DNA of 64,000 nt from Nothopassalora personata (lineage: Eukaryota; Ascomycota; Dothideomycetes; Mycosphaerellales; Mycosphaerellaceae), in NCBI GenBank assembly GCA_033816765.1, contig JAVSIV010000043.1, forward strand, positions 1 through 64,000, given 5' to 3'. The notes under the pieces were generated by a model. It was not told where the DNA came from, made no database searches, and saw nothing but the letters and a program-made list of their open reading frames with translations. How positions within the stretch are numbered: position 1 is the first letter of the stretch; each line of letters begins with the position of its first letter. Positions 63,001 through 64,000 of the stretch are shown here, one piece after another. The position numbers and the translations under genes are program-made.

Positions 63001-64000
63001 GAGAAACCTCGGACTTTGATTTGCCGGTCCCGGGACCGGTAAATAGCTATAGTGAGGAAAACGGATACGACCACGACACGACGCATCTGCAGGAACCCGG
63101 CAAGGCTCTAACGCCTAGCAACCATTCAGCTCACTTATTGGGATTGCTTAGGACTGCTGTAGCAAAGGAACGAGTTGCAGAAATTGGAACAGGCGCGTTT
63201 GAGGGAGATTCTATTGCTAACGTTTATTCAGTTCAAGGGGACTGGCCCTCCGAGATCCTGAGACAATCTGCATTGAATGCTCAGGCACGGAAGCAACAAG
63301 CAGGCCTACATATAGCTAACATTAGGATGCCGCAGGTCTTCACGATGTACAAGCGTAAGGCGGACAAGAAAAAGCCAGTGGACGCGAGCGTTCACGAACG
63401 CCCAGAATCACGAGTTGAGGGAGATATGGAATGGAAGCGCAGGGCACTGTACCTGGAATCCAAGATGCCTGAAGGACAAGGTCCGTTTGATGGGAAGTAC
63501 TTGACTAAGAAATTCTCAAGTATTGAGCGAGGTAGCCGGATCACTCCAGAACGACTTACCTCAATCAAGGTTGGCATCAAGCTATTGCCAATGGAAAGGG
63601 CCTTATTCGATGAGATGCTCTACAACCGGGAGGCAGTCCTCGCTTGGGATTTCAGTCACATGAGGCAAATTAGGCACGACGTCGTGCCACCTCAGAAGAT
63701 TAACACGGTCCCTCATAGGCCATGGCAGGCACGCCCTATCCGGTTGCACCCAAGTCTTAGGGCAATTGTTGAGCGCATGATTAGAGCCCGGATCAAGAAT
63801 AACATCCTAGAATACTCACAAGGGGCTTATTCCAATAGCTGGTTCCTGGTCGCAAAGAAGGTTGATGCCTCTGGAAGCGATGTGCCATATCGGTTGATCA
63901 ACTCAGCTGTGCTCCTGAATGAGGTTACTATGCGCGATGCTAACATTCCACCGGACACGGATAGCTTCTCAGAGGATTTTGCCGGGTGCCGAGTCGCTTC
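60021..64000 (+). CDS. H Gag-Pol polyprotein, partial (at least 1326 codons)
   Basis: ATG at 60021 (MDTAASPEKLSTF) opens a frame that I read to 64000 without a stop. Gag core at about 100-260 (FDGTNATEFWERFGDLMDQ). Zinc knuckle C394-C397-H402-C407 (CX2CX4HX4C). An acidic, charged region with a coiled coil spans about 560-620. Retropepsin: D842 in CLIDEGSEVNIIG, ending ILGRPWARK. A linker with the palindrome follows at about 1000. RT starts at about 1225 (HRPWQARPIRLHP, YSNSWFLVAKK, LLNEVTMRDANIP). Gag and pol share one frame, so no frameshift is needed, unlike C. The protease triad DEG, instead of DSG/DTG, is also implied in G. The frame is clean, so the element looks recently active. Confidence 0.93.
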   Translation, partial: MDTAASPEKLSTFADIGRGYEQPVNPTKMEGVYRDSVPHEGMEESEEGETPESSKEGRSGTSAAELGMGVGMNSTIGMDAITALFGRLAVAMENAGPRFPPPGGAENPFFDGTNATEFWERFGDLMDQYPPRASIKKDDFWGRFERNCEITIRRVVMRLPGWLTSKARFRRAFLSEFSRFDAHSMLGSREYLEEIVRAQQGKRPEEQDVKEFIRLFVSSSDLIEPEDLDNSSRSRLLLQGLPEAVAKAVYKACGLHPKQPEKFRDFQRILDEAASIADGEEGWKAVHTDFPLALPQLHRSVVKQMPRLKPEIDTLKKATSRTVVDDDLIQKVAEMSIRAYQRGRVADAGAFYPSENQRSMQPERHDPDTELQVYAMQRPPSQNREQSKAMDGCCYNCGSSKHQASNCGAMRSLISRGYVYLAPNNWWYLGKEGDPRPAKFNFRRDYSKPKLLCMLPLLEEHYGPIEFDNQYEIPALRKQWMGRDYAGVTKVTPPDHSKPPPNFRHLMEYGPQDARSGQKEKAAGTYWVSFGESEAEQATDLGELDEVSAYPVQSDKVKGKAPVGILKNPYPRTRSSAQDLRARAEAAEKVRLQLEQEIRQAEIDQQEVEMIDEVSAQMSETQSSAESGVTLGRGSDAQVNRPGNDANKGLPKDMPVGPVNAPFAQRKRMQNAKTMRIDNYVRQYGSAGDGPVTKEEGIIYWIDQILQTTFPSVNAQDWFRYGRWFEAALFGRVANTPALQEKLATVRRLAGKDPEVRTGQVVTCEDEPEYNEEVFREDGQAQYVGVYSTMLCSKGAVPAAELYEDVEKIGLSSVLDNFAMVPSPWVVAEFGTNKNQIRCLIDEGSEVNIIGQRNAHRFGLPVMSSAQLAFRGAGGRAQFKGVVGNLDVWVFGVHCQVDMFISSDPNSPTILGRPWARKVRLTARNCDDGSWEGTIASRKGESVMFTALVGSDRCKTLQELLKASGNGMVGYGAQPTDLLKPGLTKSVRFSHYLGETSDFDLPVPGPVNSYSEENGYDHDTTHLQEPGKALTPSNHSAHLLGLLRTAVAKERVAEIGTGAFEGDSIANVYSVQGDWPSEILRQSALNAQARKQQAGLHIANIRMPQVFTMYKRKADKKKPVDASVHERPESRVEGDMEWKRRALYLESKMPEGQGPFDGKYLTKKFSSIERGSRITPERLTSIKVGIKLLPMERALFDEMLYNREAVLAWDFSHMRQIRHDVVPPQKINTVPHRPWQARPIRLHPSLRAIVERMIRARIKNNILEYSQGAYSNSWFLVAKKVDASGSDVPYRLINSAVLLNEVTMRDANIPPDTDSFSEDFAGCRVA
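63019..63044. repeat. Family palindrome inside H pol
   Basis: ATTTGCCGGTCCC plus near-perfect inverse (one mismatch pair). It is read in frame as DLPVPGPVNS between protease and RT. Confidence 0.9.

Larger units (their letters stand above)
59441..64000 (+). mobile_element. Young gypsy element H, 5' part (continues past the window)
   Basis: 355-bp LTR, leader and a gag-pol frame open to the window edge. No RIP. It is the intact relative of G and is inserted into G head-on. The 3' half, the second LTR and the TSD (left flank GGTTG) lie outside the window. Confidence 0.9.

Overview
This window is the end of a chromosome of a filamentous ascomycete (Pezizomycotina; I cannot fix the genus). It opens with about 33 CCCTAA telomere repeats. 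Most of the remaining 63.8 kb is a nest of LTR retrotransposons. There are two classes. Old copies carry repeat-induced point mutation (RIP): CA and TG are scarce, TA is abundant, and many Gln and Trp codons have become stops. Young copies have clean codons, identical or nearly identical LTRs and exact 5-bp target duplications. Short GT-AG introns (50-91 nt) with TTGAC/CTGAC/CTAAC branch sites also fit an ascomycete.

Layout. 1-199 telomere. 200-8237 RIPed Ty3/gypsy copy D1 (minus), cut by the telomere inside integrase and split by an intact Ty1/copia element (1512-7103). 8238-9200 RIPed LTR and leader fragment of a C-like element. 9200-18600 an unclassified RIPed repeat (U) split by RIPed gypsy D (10777-17869, plus). 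18600-22050 a RIP-free gene island with two divergent mitochondrial genes: a Rim2-type pyrimidine nucleotide carrier and a CIA30/NDUFAF1 complex I assembly factor. 22051-31730 AT-rich RIPed DNA split by RIPed gypsy E (22706-30857), itself split by the young pol-less element A (27666-30113). 31731-41477 RIPed gypsy F (minus), split by the young pol-less element B (33856-36376). 41478-43225 fragment I, a RIPed relative of C. 43226-59440 RIPed gypsy G (minus), split by the young gypsy C (50471-57396). 59441-64000 young gypsy H (plus), inserted in G. H carries one reading frame open from 60021 to the window edge.

Four points stand out. (1) D, E, F, A, B and C all carry an extra gene antisense to gag-pol next to the 3' LTR. 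It encodes a CxxC...CxxC-x(6-7)-C protein with a coiled coil and, in A, B and C, a last intron. (2) In these same six elements the presumed primer-binding site, 2-3 nt inside the 5' LTR, is complementary over 8-9 nt to a site in their own LTR. Where a TATA box is visible it lies 38-39 nt upstream of that site. This points to Tf1-like self-priming with compensatory change between families. (3) A and B are GAG-only elements with nearly identical gag and promoter core but different LTR flanks and different antisense genes, so they are modular recombinants. (4) The G/H family carries a 26-bp palindrome at repeated positions, and G has a roughly 1000-codon second reading frame that I do not recognise. 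C also has a canonical -1 slippery heptamer in phase at its gag/pol junction, conserved in its sibling I.
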